Source of the DNA: Lepidostoma basale
Taxonomy: Eukaryota; Arthropoda; Insecta; Trichoptera; Lepidostomatidae
Direction of reading: 5' to 3'
Assembly: GCA_022606425.2 (NCBI GenBank)
Contig: JAHDVF020001237.1
Location: forward strand, 1,261,001 to 1,325,000
Length of the DNA: 64,000 nucleotides
The notes below the pieces were generated by a model that was not told the origin of the DNA, made no database searches, and worked only from the letters and a program-made list of their open reading frames with translations. The position numbers and the translations under genes were made by a program. Shown piece by piece: positions 1-11,524 of the stretch (position 1 is the first letter of the stretch; every line of letters begins with the position of its first letter).

Positions 1-600
1 TATATTGTCGGCCCGCGTTAAGAGAAGATAATTTGGTTGATTTATCATGTATAATATCTTTGAAAAATCTAATATATTTATTTATATATTCTTTCTCTGA
101 TCGATCTAAGTTAATGTTTATACAGTGCAGTATTAATATAATTCAGATTCTAATTACTAGAAATTGAGGCTCATGCTGTAGGTTAATATGTATGTGAAGG
201 AGGGATAATTAATACGTTTTACGCGTTAACGGGCTAGTACACAATGGCGCTTCCTGTTCAGGCGGAACTATTGGATAACTTTCAATAATTTTCAATAAAG
301 CACTTTATTAGACCCGCGATAGGTATCCCCGGACATCCGCGTGTCCGGTCGTAAACAGATATCTGGAGAACTCTTAATGGTCCCCAGTTTATAGCGGACT
401 CCGCTTCCGAGGGCGGCCTTTGCCAGATAAGCATTCCGGAGCGGTAAAACGTGCTCGAGATAACGAAAATAAATTTAATAATTAAAGTTATTACGTTCCT
501 TCCGATATCTTCTTTTTCTTACCTGGATTACTATCCTCCCGAGGTTGTAGTATTCATGTGTAATGGATATGAAATAAAATGTATTATATTATTTTCTTCT
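1..600. other. Unassigned flank with a GC-rich island
   Basis: No gene or repeat was recognised. The stretch 215-460 is much richer in GC than its surroundings and contains a perfect 7-bp hairpin at 329-348 (CCGGACA, six-base loop, TGTCCGG). No coding frame of useful length crosses it. Confidence 0.4.
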
Positions 601-603
601 CTA

Positions 604-840
604 ACCTAACTAGTTAGTAACTAATTAACCATCACGCCGTCACTCCGAAGGGGAAGGCAGACACAATGGACCGCAAAACTGTTACGTCGTACTTATGTCG
701 ATTTCTACGACTCACGTTGCCGATATTCAAGATATGATTTATTTGATCGTGCCACGTTTTCCTTGGTCTTCCTCTATTTTATTTCCGTTTAAATCGGTTA
801 ACATATACTTTCGTTATATTTAGTAATTATTAATGTTTTT
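604..840 (-). pseudogene. LINE-T 3' end, decayed
   Basis: Read on the minus strand, this is the C-terminal end and (GTTA)n tail of the LINE-T lineage that recurs through the window. The diagnostic block 'accatcacgccgt' preceded by repeated 'taac' is seen near 604-640, followed by the remnant of the 'RPRKTW' segment around 745-775. No open frame survives. It is similar to the copies at 14999-15292 and 55138-55385. Confidence 0.6.
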
Positions 841-1099
841 AATCGAAATTTCTTTGTACAAGTTTATTGTAAATAATGAAAATATTTTTATTTTATTATT
901 TTTTATAATACACATTTAGATATTTAGTTTAACTGCACTTATCTTTATGGCTTCGACCGGTTTAGGCAACAGCAAAAGGTGGCAACGACCTGCCAAAACC
1001 AGTCGAATCTATTAACCAAAGTGGAATTAAAGTAAATATATATTTGCATAGATTTTCACGGTTGGTGACAGTATGTTTTTTTGGGATCTTGGGAAAATC

Positions 1100-1215
1100 C
1101 GTGTAACTCGTCTTCTTCTACCGACGTTTCGGAAATCGTTCCAGTCTCCATCATCTATGACTACCCTGAAAATGGAGACTGCTCCGATCTCCGATCTTCG
1201 GTCGAGAAAAACAGT
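1100..1215. repeat. Hammerhead-like family I, inverted pair
   Basis: Two copies of one motif face each other. The minus-strand copy (about 1119-1155) has GAUGA, a U, a long stem II and GAAACGUCGGU. The plus-strand copy (about 1165-1204) has CUGAAAA, U and a GGAGA...UCUCC stem, but its GAAAC box is altered to GAUCU. A better copy lies at 27238-27284. It resembles a type-I hammerhead ribozyme in layout; activity is not implied for these decayed copies. Confidence 0.5.
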
Positions 1216-1769
1216 AGCACGAATTTCCCCAAGATCGCAATAACATGGATATACAATATAATGAAAATTTTAATCTATTTTATTTTCATTATAAACTTTA
1301 GTCTTAAATATAATACATAGATCTTATTTTCGTATCAATAGCAAAAACTTTTATGTATCCCAGAGGTGCCTCTGAAAAGGGCTTATATCTCTTTTTTTTA
1401 TTGCAACTGTGGTGAAAGGTTTCACCGATATTGTCGTTTCCAGGGGCGCCGGATGTTATAGTAACATCACACGCGGAGGCACTTTCTATACCCCCGTATA
1501 CATAGACACACTTAAACCATTTGTAAAAGTTATCCAAAAGAACCTTTTTCTACACATTCATTTAGAAATTTCGCTGAATACATGAAATTGTAATAGAACT
1601 CAAGAAAGGCAGGGGAAAACGTTTAATGAATCAATTATTGAAAGGCAGCCACGTTCAAAAATCGACGAGGGTGCGTGTCCCAATGTTTGCATCTAGATCA
1701 GTGGTTTCCAACCTGGGAGGCGCCGACTAGGACTATTGCTGGAGGAGGCGACAAAAGTTTTTAATAAAA

Positions 1770-2290
1770 AAAAATGTTTTTGAATGTAAACAAATACTCG
1801 TAGACAAATACTGGATTTTATTGTAGGGTAAAATCCAGTATTTGTCTACAAGTATTTGTATACATTCAAAAACAAATTGTATAAAAAACTGGTCCAAGTT
1901 AAATAGCATAAAAATTGGAGATTGGATCTCCAGGCGTTGTCTAGCAGTGTGATAATTGCGTAAGCCTATCACATTGCATTAATACAATTTTTTTGCTTAA
2001 TGCTTACAAATAATCTTAATAGATGGCGCTAGTGTAGATTGACCTAAAAAATGTGTATATATGCTACTTTGTTAAAAAGTGTTTTAACATAGTAGCATAT
2101 ATACAAGTTCCAAAAATTTGTCAAACGTGGTGGTCGTAAGAAAGGCGGAATGGGGAATCTTGTTAACATAAAGTGATCGCTTAACCCAACCAATGACAGG
2201 TCATAAGTCCTATAAACGCCTCGACTACCATATTCTGTTTTAAAAAAAAGCAATTTATATTTTCGTCTTTATTGAGATACAATTAATCCT
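1770..2290 (-). repeat. Repeat R, copy 1
   Basis: This unclassified interspersed repeat is also found at 12080-12540, 43240-43660, 58878-59075 and 59275-59372. Shared blocks are a palindrome built from 'acaaatacttgtagac', the phrase 'gatggcgctagtgtag', and 'ggtcataagtcc' followed by 'gcctcgac'. It ends at 'gagatacaattaatcctta'. Three of the other copies touch or adjoin hammerhead-like elements (A or E), so R may be the body of a related non-autonomous element. Confidence 0.55.
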
Positions 2291-2330
2291 TAAAAAAATA
2301 TTTCATACCATAATATCTACAAATAAATAA

Positions 2331-2361
2331 ACTTCATATCGAAACTGTTACGATATGAAGT
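2331..2361. repeat. Perfect 11-bp hairpin
   Basis: ACTTCATATCG at 2331-2341 is followed by a nine-base loop and its exact complement at 2351-2361. It lies about 40 bp beyond the end of repeat R. No function is assigned. Confidence 0.5.
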
Positions 2362-3125
2362 TGTTTTTATTCACTATACGACGTAACGTTAATGTAGTGA
2401 TTACCAAATATCGAGCAAGGTTAGTAGTCGAAGAGCACTCCTCAAGTACATTGCTCTCAAGATTTGATAAACTTTGTGCCAATAAGCAATAACAATCCTC
2501 CCTTTAAATGTTGATGCGATAGATGTAGTTGGTTCAAATGATAAAAAAATTAATGAACGTATATGTTATAGTATTACCTTTTTATTCTTCTGTTAATTGC
2601 TATTTACAATTATTTTTTACTATTAAAAAATAATATTTAGGGAGTTACGGAATTTTTTTTCATGGAGACGTAGAAGCATATTGTTTGGAAACCGATTTAG
2701 ATGAAACTCGGTACGTCAGAATATAAAAGTTTGGCGGTCCATCCTTACTGTCGTTTCCTACAGGGAAATGGCGTTGTGGTTAGTTATTTAGTTAGTACAC
2801 TAGGAACATATTCAACACTTCATAACCTTGTTATTATTTTACGTATTAGTGTATATATTCAGAACAACGTTCTATAATTTCAATTATTTCATGTAACCAG
2901 GTCAGAATCCCACTCCTTTAACACATTGTATGTGGGTGTTTTGAAACACAAAAGAGCTAGAGATATTTTCCCAGTATATATTTGCGAAATTTCAAGTATT
3001 AATTCAAAAATACGTCTTTATTTTACGGGTGAATATTTATTGAAAACACGGTTGTTTTAAAAAATATGTTTTTCATGGCTTAAAGTTTTAATTAAATGTG
3101 TATCATAATTATTTTTCACGATAAA
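2362..3125. other. No recognised feature
   Basis: AT-rich, stop-rich sequence in all frames. I recognise no element here. Confidence 0.4.
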
Positions 3126-3127
3126 AT

Positions 3128-3262
3128 ATAACTGACTAACTAACTAATCATCACGCCGTTTCTGCGAAGGGATAGTCAGAAAGATTGTTCTATCCTGACA
3201 TAATTATCTCGCATCTTAAACATTAACACATCGTGTTATGCAAGCACATCGATTTCTCCGAC
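3128..3262 (-). pseudogene. LINE-T 3' end fragment
   Basis: The minus strand reads the last part of LINE-T, with the tail seen as 'gactaactaactaa' at 3132-3147, then 'catcacgccgt' and a decayed 'gcacgcacgtcgatttctcc' block near 3235-3260. It has no open frame. Confidence 0.6.
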
Positions 3263-3845
3263 TCCATTCGTATAAAAAATATAATATAATATATAAAAAA
3301 TATTTTGATTAGAACTCATACGCATCAACATTATTTTACCCTTTAAACATAATAAAAAAATCTTTATCCAGCAAAAAAAAACTATATTCATTCATAAAAT
3401 TTTCGTATTGTAAGACAAGAAATTTTCAACATTTTATTAACATTGACAACCCATATGGAGTCTCGTTTAATAAATTATCAAACAGTAAGGGTAGTTATCG
3501 ACTGTATGTTCTTTCTTGGAACAACTTTCTAAAAGTAGAACACACGCCTGTAGAGGATTAAAAAAATAACTGATGCTTTATTCTAGATAAGTTCTCACGT
3601 TAAGAATACTGGTCTTAGAGGTAACTGACACATACACATTTAACTTCTCGTGTTTATTTAATTGAAGAACTCGTCGGAGTTCTCATACAATTATGGTGTA
3701 CGAATACTTAGTTACCATGATTCATACACTCAAAAATGTTTGAAGTAGCTCACTTACTTAAATATTGCTTGTATGTACTCGTATTTAAGGAATCGAATGA
3801 TTTTACTGAAATATCTTGATAGAAGTTCATTTTAAATAATAAAAA
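3263..3845. other. No recognised feature
   Basis: AT-rich sequence with A- and T-runs. I found no coding frame or repeat signature. Confidence 0.4.
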
Positions 3846-3883
3846 AAACACGTTTTTTGACTACTTCCATTTTTGCCTTTTTT

Positions 3884-3936
3884 TCGACAGCGACCGGTTT
3901 CGCCAGGCTTGCTGGCATCGACAGACTAGTGACACT
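3884..3936 (-). ncRNA. Hammerhead-like motif, family E
   Basis: On the minus strand the order is CUGUCGA, U, a perfect 5-bp hairpin GCCAG/CUGGC with a five-base loop, GAAA, then ACCGGU (self-complementary stem III), C, and GCUG. The GCUG pairs with the CUAGU flank upstream of the core (stem I, with G-U pairs). This is the element order of a type-I hammerhead. Position A6 of the canonical CUGANGA core is U here, as in the 11.8-kb copies, so catalytic competence is doubtful. Confidence 0.5.
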
Positions 3937-4274
3937 GTTTTTAAATGACTCTTTTATATACATACAGAACAGGGTTGGTAAACATGATTCTATACAAAAA
4001 TAGTATCAAAATAATTATGTAAAATTTACTGAATTTTAATACTGATATTAATGTCATTCAAGCGAATACAGTTTTCAATACAATAGATTTTTAATTGATA
4101 ACAGCATTGATATATAAAATTTGATGAATGATAATTTTATTTTTAATATTACTTAATTTAAATATAATCTGTTATATACATTTTTTGGTCCGCTGGTTGG
4201 CATCCCCTTTGGTTTATCCATCCATTAGTCCATATTTTAGCTGCAAATGCCTGGAATCATAAGAAAACAAGTTT

Positions 4275-4445
4275 ACTTTATTTATTGTTTCTTGAACAAT
4301 AATGTTAAACGTCTGTTTTCTAGAAGTTTAATTATAATTTAGGGTAATTACGTGTTATTAAGAATAGTTAGTTATGTGATTCCCGAAATTATAATAAAAC
4401 CTTTCGAATACAGACGTTTTTATTCGTTTTAATAATTTCGTATTT
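4275..4445. repeat. Family A element without ribozyme core
   Basis: It carries both family A arms ('tttattgtttcttgaacaa', 'acgtctgttttctagaag', and the inverted 'cagacgtttttattcg'), but the central GGGCGAAACATGTC segment is missing. It is probably a decayed inverted pair. Confidence 0.45.
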
Positions 4446-5165
4446 ATCTTTAAAATAATAACACTTAATAGCTATTCCAATAAAACCCTTGATTACTTAT
4501 TATAAATCTAATGTAGGTTTTTATCACTTTAATTCTGATTTCATAAGAATACTTTAATATTATATTATATTATTTTAAGGATATACAATTTTCCAAGACA
4601 CCGCGCATTTTTCTTCCAGTACAAAATTACATTACCACGATTTATGCATTTTTACTCTCTAGTTTAATTTAATATTTTTACGCATATACATAATTTTAAG
4701 GGTTACTCCAGGATATTAAATATTATTTACGAATAAAATAAGTAACGATTTTGGTGGGTGATAATATTTTCGAGTTAGGGCGGAAAAACCTTTGCAGGAA
4801 AATGTATTTCGAGGGAAGCTCGTGAAATATCTAAAGTAATTAGTGAAAAGTGGTAACGTGACATTACCCAGAGTGCTCACCTACAAATATCAAAGGGGTG
4901 ATGAGAAAACATACTATTAACACGCCCCGTTTCCTCATTCTCCTAAATACGATCCTATTACTCAAAGAAATTCTGGACCCTTCTTAATTATATTTTTTAC
5001 GTTCAATTACACAAACATTTATATCCCGGAAATAAGTTACGTCTCGTCAATAGGCGACTATGTTCATTTCCGTTATTATAATTAAAATACATTATTTAAA
5101 GAAATCCTTTATATTATATGCGTAGTTTTATTCCACTTGATTTTAAGCTGACCGGTTTCTATTAT
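4446..5165. other. No recognised feature
   Basis: AT-rich single-copy-looking DNA. I see no coding frame, TIR or known tail. Confidence 0.4.
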
Positions 5166-5167
5166 CT

Positions 5168-5735
5168 GGTGATTCTTCTTCTTCTTCTTCTTCTTCTTCA
5201 CTTTTGGTAGACTCAGGAGTCTGTTATTTCAGGCGGGTCCTTTGAGACGCTGAACTCCAGCTTTCTCTCCACCGTTTCGGGGGTTTTCCTGGGCGGCGTT
5301 GTCCGTTTGGCGTTCCATGGAGAGCAATGTATGGTATCCTATTTGAGCTCATTCTTTCTACATGTTGATGCCAGTATCGCCGTCTTTGACGTCCCCATCT
5401 GACCACATCTTCGACCTCGCAGATTTCTCGGATTGCTGTATTTCTAACTCGATCACGTAGGGTTTTGCCAGCTATAGCGCGGAGTGATTTCATCTTGGTT
5501 GTCCTAAACATGCTCTTTGTCTTGACAGTGTCTGCCCTCGATTCAATGCCATATGTGAGATTGGTCGCACACAGGTCTTATAAATGCGTACCTTGCTGTC
5601 AGTCCTCATGTCCTTGTTTCTCAATATGACATCTTTCAGGCAGCCTGCAACCGCTGCAGCCTTATCTACCTGTGACCTTACTCTTCTGGGAAGGTCATTA
5701 GAGCTGGTTACTTCGCTTCCGAGATATCTGAATTG
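5168..5735 (-). pseudogene. LINE-G reverse transcriptase C-terminus, truncated
   Basis: This is a 5'-truncated non-LTR retrotransposon on the minus strand. The open part (5224-5511) encodes the region downstream of the RT domain, with motifs AIAGKTLRDRVRN, CEVEDVVRWGRQ and RPGKPPKRWRESW. Further 5' (5512-5735) the same protein continues in other frames (CLKDVILRNKD, RIYKTCVRPI), so it is frameshifted. The 3' end carries a (GAA)n tail, seen as TTC repeats at 5173-5200. It is closest to the longer copy at 47338-47958. Confidence 0.75.
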
Positions 5736-5739
5736 TATT

Positions 5740-6290
5740 TATTTATTTTTCATTATTTACAATCTACTCTACGAAAATTTTAAATGAACAAAATAAAATA
5801 AATATATAATATCCATATATTATAATAAAACTTGATATATATGTCCATCAATTGAATACTGGATTTTAAATCATTATTCAAGAAACAACGAATAGAAATG
5901 TTCTATTATTACATTGAACTTCTAACAAATTACTTTAACTTTTCGTAATAATTAAATTCAATATCTAATCGTATTTAATGTTTACACATACTGTAATATC
6001 CAACAGTGATATCACATTTAAAGTATTTTTTCTTTTATTGGTTTCAAAATAATATAATGATCCTTGCTGGTGATTATCTCTAGGATCACATTTTAAGGAT
6101 AAGGCTTTGCATTGGAATTTCATGTTAATTTGGAAGAAGGATTATGAACATTGTTATTCTACATTATTTATTAAATAGGAGATTCCGGAGGAGGTCAGAA
6201 GTGAACAGTATAAGTAATTAAGTAAATATTGAACCAAATTGTAACCTTTTGACTCGTAAATTATTATTTTTGAATATAATCGTTTTTGAA
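5740..6290. other. No recognised feature
   Basis: AT-rich DNA without a recognisable element. Confidence 0.4.
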
Positions 6291-6299
6291 TAATGTTTA

Positions 6300-6500
6300 T
6301 TACTTTGTAAACAGCACTAACTTTATTTAAAAAAAAAATACAAACATGTTTCGGACACAGAAGCCCCTCATCAGTGTTTTGTTAAAAAAAATATTGACCA
6401 TCATTTTGTATATACAAAAACTAACAAAACACCGATGAAGGGTTTCTGTGTCCGAAACATGTTTTTTTTTTTTTTAATTTTTAATAAAGTAAGTGTTGTT
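6300..6500. repeat. Hammerhead-like family F, inverted pair
   Basis: Two inverted arms about 80 bp long share the flank 'aacactaactttatttaaa'. The minus-strand arm bears the best canonical core in the window (separate entry). The plus-strand arm (about 6421-6466) reads CCGAUGA, AGGGUUUCUGUGUCC, GAAACAUGUU and has lost U4. Related, more decayed bodies lie at 19195-19400, 24230-24680 and 41690-41930. Confidence 0.6.
6339..6385 (-). ncRNA. Hammerhead-like ribozyme motif (canonical core), family F
   Basis: On the minus strand the order is: a flank ending ACAAAACA, CUGAUGA (6368-6374), G, stem II GGGC/GUCC with a six-base loop, GAAA (6349-6352), the self-complementary ACAUGU stem III (6344-6349), U, then UGU. 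The UGU pairs with the ACA preceding the core to form stem I. All invariant core residues of a type-I hammerhead are present. Two oddities are the single unpaired G between A9 and stem II, and a stem III of only two pairs plus a two-base turn. Cleavage would fall after U at 6343. Confidence 0.6.
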
Positions 6501-7020
6501 AACAAAGTCATAAACATTGTTCAATGAATCTTCAACACAAAGTTATGGCGAATTTAGAAGAAAACAAACTTTTATTTATTTAAACATGTGTTTGTGTACC
6601 TGTGTTCTATTTTAATAAATAAATATATAATTAACATTTTTTTTTTCGCAATATGTTACACTGAGGATGGAGGTGACCTTTATAACATGTTGTGAAATAT
6701 TTTAGTTTATAAAAATAATGAATATAGTGGAAATTAACAGTGTTACAAGTTCTCCTCCCAAATATAATATTTTGTTTAAAATGTGCGGTTAAAAATAGAC
6801 AATTCAAATGAAATAGGTCAGAACAACTCAGATACTCGTACTTCACAACACTGCCCCGGGCCATTTTGTTGAAAGCGATCGCAGGGGCGGCGGCTTTATT
6901 TAAAAATCTGTGTACTACGTTAATTCAGCTCAAATTGTGCACTACGTTAATTTATCACTTAAAAATAACATGATTCGTTTTTTATTTCAAATATTGAAAA
7001 AAAAAATCTTCTAAATTAGA
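6500..7020. other. No recognised feature
   Basis: AT-rich DNA. The short GC-rich patch near 6850-6895 is unexplained. Confidence 0.35.
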
Positions 7021-7024
7021 ATTA

Positions 7025-7185
7025 GGTACGTGAGATCTCGGAGAAATCTTCATTCGTACATGACACAACGTATGAATGAAGAGGACGCGAGAGAAGTATG
7101 TCAGAAAGAACAGTGTGTTGGTCCATTATTTTTGCCCACCACTTCTGTAAGACGGCGTGATGGTTAGTTAGTTTGTGAGTTAGAT
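7025..7185 (+). pseudogene. LINE-T 3' end with (GTTA) tail
   Basis: The plus strand reads the C-terminal LINE-T block (relics of ARE/REVC.ERTVC) and ends 'ggcgtgatggttagttagtt' at about 7153-7173. It is frameshifted and has no open frame. Confidence 0.65.
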
Positions 7186-7308
7186 TGACAGCTAACCACA
7201 GAATAAATGTCAACATAATCCTAAAAATATTTCGAGAACACGACGAACCAATTAATTGTTTATTATTAATTAAAACGACCGTTTTTAAGAAGATTTATTT
7301 ATATTTTT

Positions 7309-7824
7309 CCGGAAACATGAGTTACGTCCTTAAAAAACGGAAAATACCGATCAACCTGAAACAAAAAGTCTATAAAGCCTACGTTCTGCCAGTTGCTACT
7401 TATGGTCTTGAAACTGTTACGCTGTCCAAACAAAGTGCCGAGAAACTTCGAGTGACCCAAAGAGCCATAAAAAGAGCCATGTTAGAAATAAGCCTAAGAA
7501 ACAGTCAGAAACGATACGGTGAGAGAAAAAACAAAGGTCACTGACATCATCCACCACCCGGGTGGCGACTCTAAAATGGCAATGGGCAGGTCACATAGCT
7601 AGAAGCTCAGACGAAAAGTGGACAAGAAGACTGCTGACTTGGAGACCGTGTACGGCAAAGAGAAGTGCAGGGCGACCGCAACTACGGTGGAAGGATAATC
7701 TTAACAGACATGTCGGAATAACCTGGATGCAGTCTGCACAAGACAGAGTGACACGGAAGCGAATGGAGGAGGCCTTTGTCCAGGAGTGGACGGGAAGAGG
7801 ATGAGGAAGAAGAAGAAGAAGATA
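7309..7824 (+). pseudogene. LINE-G 3' copy, 5'-truncated, with 9-bp duplication
   Basis: This encodes the RT C-terminal region. The first part (7317-7544) has KIPINLKQKVYKAYVLPV, TYGLETVTLSKQ and EKLRVTQRA. After a frame change, 7562-7804 has ATLKWQWAGHIARSSDEKW, GRPQLRWKDNLNRHVG and WMQSAQDRVTRKR. It ends with a (GAAGAA) tail at 7803-7822. The flanks share TATATTTTT (7300-7308 and 7825-7833), a likely target-site duplication, so this is a dead-on-arrival insertion. The sister copy is at 28658-29202. Confidence 0.8.
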
Positions 7825-7834
7825 TATATTTTTG

Positions 7835-9320
7835 GAGTTAAATGTTTTACATGGTTAAGGCATCAATGTTAAGATAGCCCCAAAGTCAGAGATTTTTTGA
7901 TTATCTACGAAAGTCGGCTGACATTTCATGTCCAAATTGAGAGGGATTATGAAAATTCATTGAAGATGCCGGATATTGTTCTTCGCTCAGTCAAGGTTTT
8001 CTGAGATACCCGATTTGTAAGAATCCTAACTCTTTAGTAACAAGTAAATTTAGGGGGGTGCGGTGATATGCAGTCATCACGAGGTTCCAAATCCTCTAAT
8101 GCTAGCATTAGAGAATTCCTAAATAGCAAACCTAGCAAACCTAATCTCACTCCCTCTCTAAGAAGGGTTCAAGATAAGTCCTAGAGAACCCTCAATCTCA
8201 GAGGTTATACTTGTGTTGAGATAAATAAAATCGTATGAGCGGGGTACAATTGTTTCATAACATTAGTATTTTTAAAACATTTTTACATCAACATTTTTTT
8301 TGATTTGGATATTGTCTTTTTGGGAGTACCAGCCCAAAGGCTATTGCTCCTCTACATGTTAGAATTTCTTTCTTGGACGTTGAGGTATTTACATCTTGTG
8401 ACAAAAGTAAAAAAAAAACATATATTGAACATCAATTTATTTTATTTTAATTTGTATGTTCTAAATTTATAATATTTTTTGTTGAAAACAAATGAAAATA
8501 TCAAAAGTGTTCATTTAAGTGGAATAATAATTAACAAAAAATTCAATATTACAATATTTTTTAATGTGAACTGTACTTACGGTACTTCAGTTTGTTCTAT
8601 TATACAAAAGTTTGGTATTTTTTTGTTATATTATATTTGTATTATTTATGGAAATGTCTTGTTGAGAACAAAAATGATTTATTTCCATTCATAACTCTTG
8701 GGTACTAGTTTACCTTCCGCCTAATTTTACTTTAAAAATCTTTACTCCCGTTGATTGATAAGGATTATTACTTTCCTTCCTCTAAGACAGAATTCACCGA
8801 GCAATCTCGTCGGCCCTATTATGTTACGGAAGACAGACAACTTTTGAAGTAAATTAAACTGATAAATGTGAATCCCCGCAAAATCATAATGTTACATTTT
8901 CCCAACCAAACAATTAATTTTTATCGGTGAAAGGAGCCATTTCCTTTGATATTATGATACCCAATACTTGAGACCAAAAGGGATCAAATTTACAAATATC
9001 GATTGGTAGTAAATGGGCACGGATCGTATTGTGGTACTCGTATCTCTTCCCCATTTTCTTTTCAGTTTCTGTCCTCCGTAATTCAAGATAACACTCTCCG
9101 TAACGACACAATAGAATTTTTTTCTGAAAAAAATATACACTTTTTCAAACTCACAACTCCGTGAGAATATTATATAGTGAGAAAGCACAAATAGAACAGA
9201 ACTCTAGACGTTTTTTTAGTATATTTTCAATAGTATGGTTTCTAATTATTGTATTCAGAGGCAAATATGAAAAATAAGCTATTCATCGATGTTTTATTTG
9301 TATTTTCCTTTTTTATGTAC
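7835..9320. other. Unassigned stretch
   Basis: No gene or named repeat was recognised. At 8085-8098 there is a 'gaggttccaaatcctc' block resembling a tRNA B box, and 8098-8115 is a short palindrome (taatgctagcattaga). A degenerate SINE is possible but unproven. Confidence 0.3.
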
Positions 9321-9324
9321 TTTG

Positions 9325-9640
9325 TATATACAACACTAACTTTAAAAAAATAATTAATTACATATCAGACATGTTTCGGACAACCGGTACTTTTTCAGTG
9401 GTACATATTATAAAGATACATATTTATATACAACACTAACTTTAATAAAATAATTAATTACATATCAGACATGTTTCGGACAACCGGTACTTTTTCAGTG
9501 GTACATATTATAAAGATACATATTTAAAATATTATAAAATTGTTTACAAATATGTTATAAATATTTATTTGGGAACGTTTATCTGAAACATGCCTGATAT
9601 GTAATTAAAAATGTTAAAGTGTGTGTTGTTTATACAAAGA
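9325..9640. repeat. Hammerhead-like family D: tandem dimer plus inverted remnant
   Basis: Positions 9331-9430 and 9431-9530 are near-identical direct repeats with an exact 100-bp period, each holding one motif on the minus strand. A third, partial, inverted copy (about 9580-9640) reads GAAACAUGCCUGAUAUG on the plus strand. Head-to-tail monomers with one ribozyme each are the arrangement expected of retrozyme-like elements propagated through rolling or circular RNA. Confidence 0.65.
9361..9408 (-). ncRNA. Hammerhead-like motif, family D (first monomer)
   Basis: The minus-strand order is: flank ...AUGUACCA, CUGAAAA (9392-9398), A, a weak stem II (GUAC/GUCC), GAAA, ACAUGU (9369-9374), C, UGAUAUGU. 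The last segment pairs with the upstream flank in seven of eight positions (two G-U), giving a convincing stem I. G8 of the core is A, which should impair cleavage. The second monomer at 9461-9508 is identical. Confidence 0.5.
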
Positions 9641-9644
9641 ATAT

Positions 9645-10470
9645 TAAAAAAAACAAATAAAACATCTACAACACAAAGTATGGCGAACATACTCGTAGAA
9701 GATATTCATTGATGATTGAAAAATATTTTGAAACAATGCACTTCGAATACGGCCAACGCAATTATTAATCTGTTCATGTCATTGACGATTTCAAATGAAA
9801 CGCAATTGACGGAAACTAAATAGGTTTATAGACTTATACGGAAAAAGTGCTTGCAGTATGTAAACACTTTTTGATTTTACTTTCCATAACAAAATAACGT
9901 AAACAACAAAATATTGTTCTGCGACGGAAATGATTTTTACATTTCCTCTTTTGAGGTTTTAATTTGTTTGCCGACTGGTATGAACTAAACGAAAAAAAAA
10001 TTAAGCGTCAATTTTCTTGATTTAGGCAACTTATAATTCGAATTAATTGAGAAGTCGCAGATGGCCATCACTCTTACATTTGCTATCGATCAATGAGTCG
10101 TATCAGTTGATATCAATTACGCACGCAAACATTGATAATGCGTTTCTTCTTCTTCTTTGCGTCAATTGGAAGCAATTTTCTTATAGACCCTCTTTGCGGA
10201 TAGTCCTCATGTATATTTCTCATTTCTTTTGCCATTGTGGTGGATAATTTTTCAAATTTGTGTCGTTTTCGGAGGTGTCAGGTGTTATTATTTTAACAGA
10301 ATTACACGCGAAGGCACAATACTTTATGATCCCATGAGATTTCCCTCCAAATGTAAATACCTCCGAAGAAATTATTGTTTGAAAAATTATATTATTTTGG
10401 CTTTATCATAAATAAATATTAATAAGTGTTCAAATATATATGTTCATTATTAAAATACATTTTAAGATAA
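9645..10470. other. No recognised feature
   Basis: AT-rich. A run of small ORFs at 10047-10411 has no recognisable protein and no supporting context. Confidence 0.35.
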
Positions 10471-10473
10471 TGT

Positions 10474-10930
10474 AACTAACTAACTAACCATCACGCCATC
10501 TCCCTGAAAGGGTAGGCAGAAAGAATGGACTGTCACACTTTTACTGATGCGGCACTCCATCCTTCTCTTTTCGCTCCGCGGGAGACGTGGTGTGATGGAT
10601 TGCGAACCTCATCGCCACCAATAGGCATCTCCCGCGCACACTTCGATCGAGCAACACCCACAAAATAAATCTAAAATAAATAATATAAAATACAATGATA
10701 TGAAATAAAATAACAAAATAAAAATAATTTAACACAAAATGTTCTTTTTAGATGGTGCACATATTGTCTATTTAATTTATGTTCCACGAATCCGCCGTTT
10801 TTTTAATTTAGCACATAATGTAATAACACATAATGTTTTTTTCGATGTTGCACATGTTGACATGGATGATCCGGAATTTTGTGTTTATTTAATTTATGTT
10901 ACACGTATCCACCGTTTTTTAAATTAGCTG
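10474..10930 (-). mobile_element. SINE-T copy (short element with LINE-T tail)
   Basis: The minus strand reads a non-autonomous element ending in the same 'ggcgtgatggttagttagtt' tail as LINE-T, but with a different body. The body holds a GC-rich block containing 'tctcccgcggagcg', and an AT-rich upstream part holding 'atggtgcacat' and 'atgatccgg' relics. The upstream part is tandemly doubled here (about 10738-10830 and 10830-10925). Copies at 47990-48147 and 55855-56205 lack the doubling. Confidence 0.6.
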
Positions 10931-10934
10931 TAAT

Positions 10935-11520
10935 TAGGCACTTAACCAGCAAGAACTTTGAAATAATATTGAAGAAATTATTCAAATTGTCATTGGAACA
11001 AGTGAAAAATTTATTTTTACACCTGTCAAAATTCTTTATAAAAACGATAAAACTATATATTAAGATAATGTAAAAATATATATAGATTTATTAATTTGAA
11101 AATAATTGCAAAGTTGCTGTAATGTATCAAAAGCTTCATTGTGTCACTCTGAATATAACCTCAGCAAGTTCTAAGTCGGCAAAGTTTAACTCTGATAAGT
11201 TTCGTACAGTCTTGCAAATGAGGCGAGAGGAAAACTTGCAACAATGGGTGCGGCGTTCCACCCTCGGTCGTTACGGAGCTTTCACCATGTTCTAGAACCA
11301 ATCAACTTCCACTAATGCAACGCATTGATTCTTGTCTTAATTGGATACAATGCGGATTGTGGAACTTATTCAAGACAGTTTAATATTAAATAATTGTTTT
11401 AATCACTAGGTGTGGAAAACACTTTATGGAATTGCTGAGTTATGTTTTTTTTTTCTTTTGATGTAATTTTTATATACATGTTTTTAAGATATACGAGTAT
11501 TATAAAGATGCAAAAAATAG
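10935..11520. other. Unassigned, with a single-copy island
   Basis: The stretch 11105-11350 is richer in GC and looks single-copy. It has no long frame. The rest is AT-rich. Confidence 0.35.
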
Positions 11521-11524
11521 GGGT

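Noticed and set aside
9331..9530. CRISPR-like direct repeat array
   Set aside because: There are only two units, without spacers, in a eukaryotic context. Each unit is a ribozyme-like repeat.
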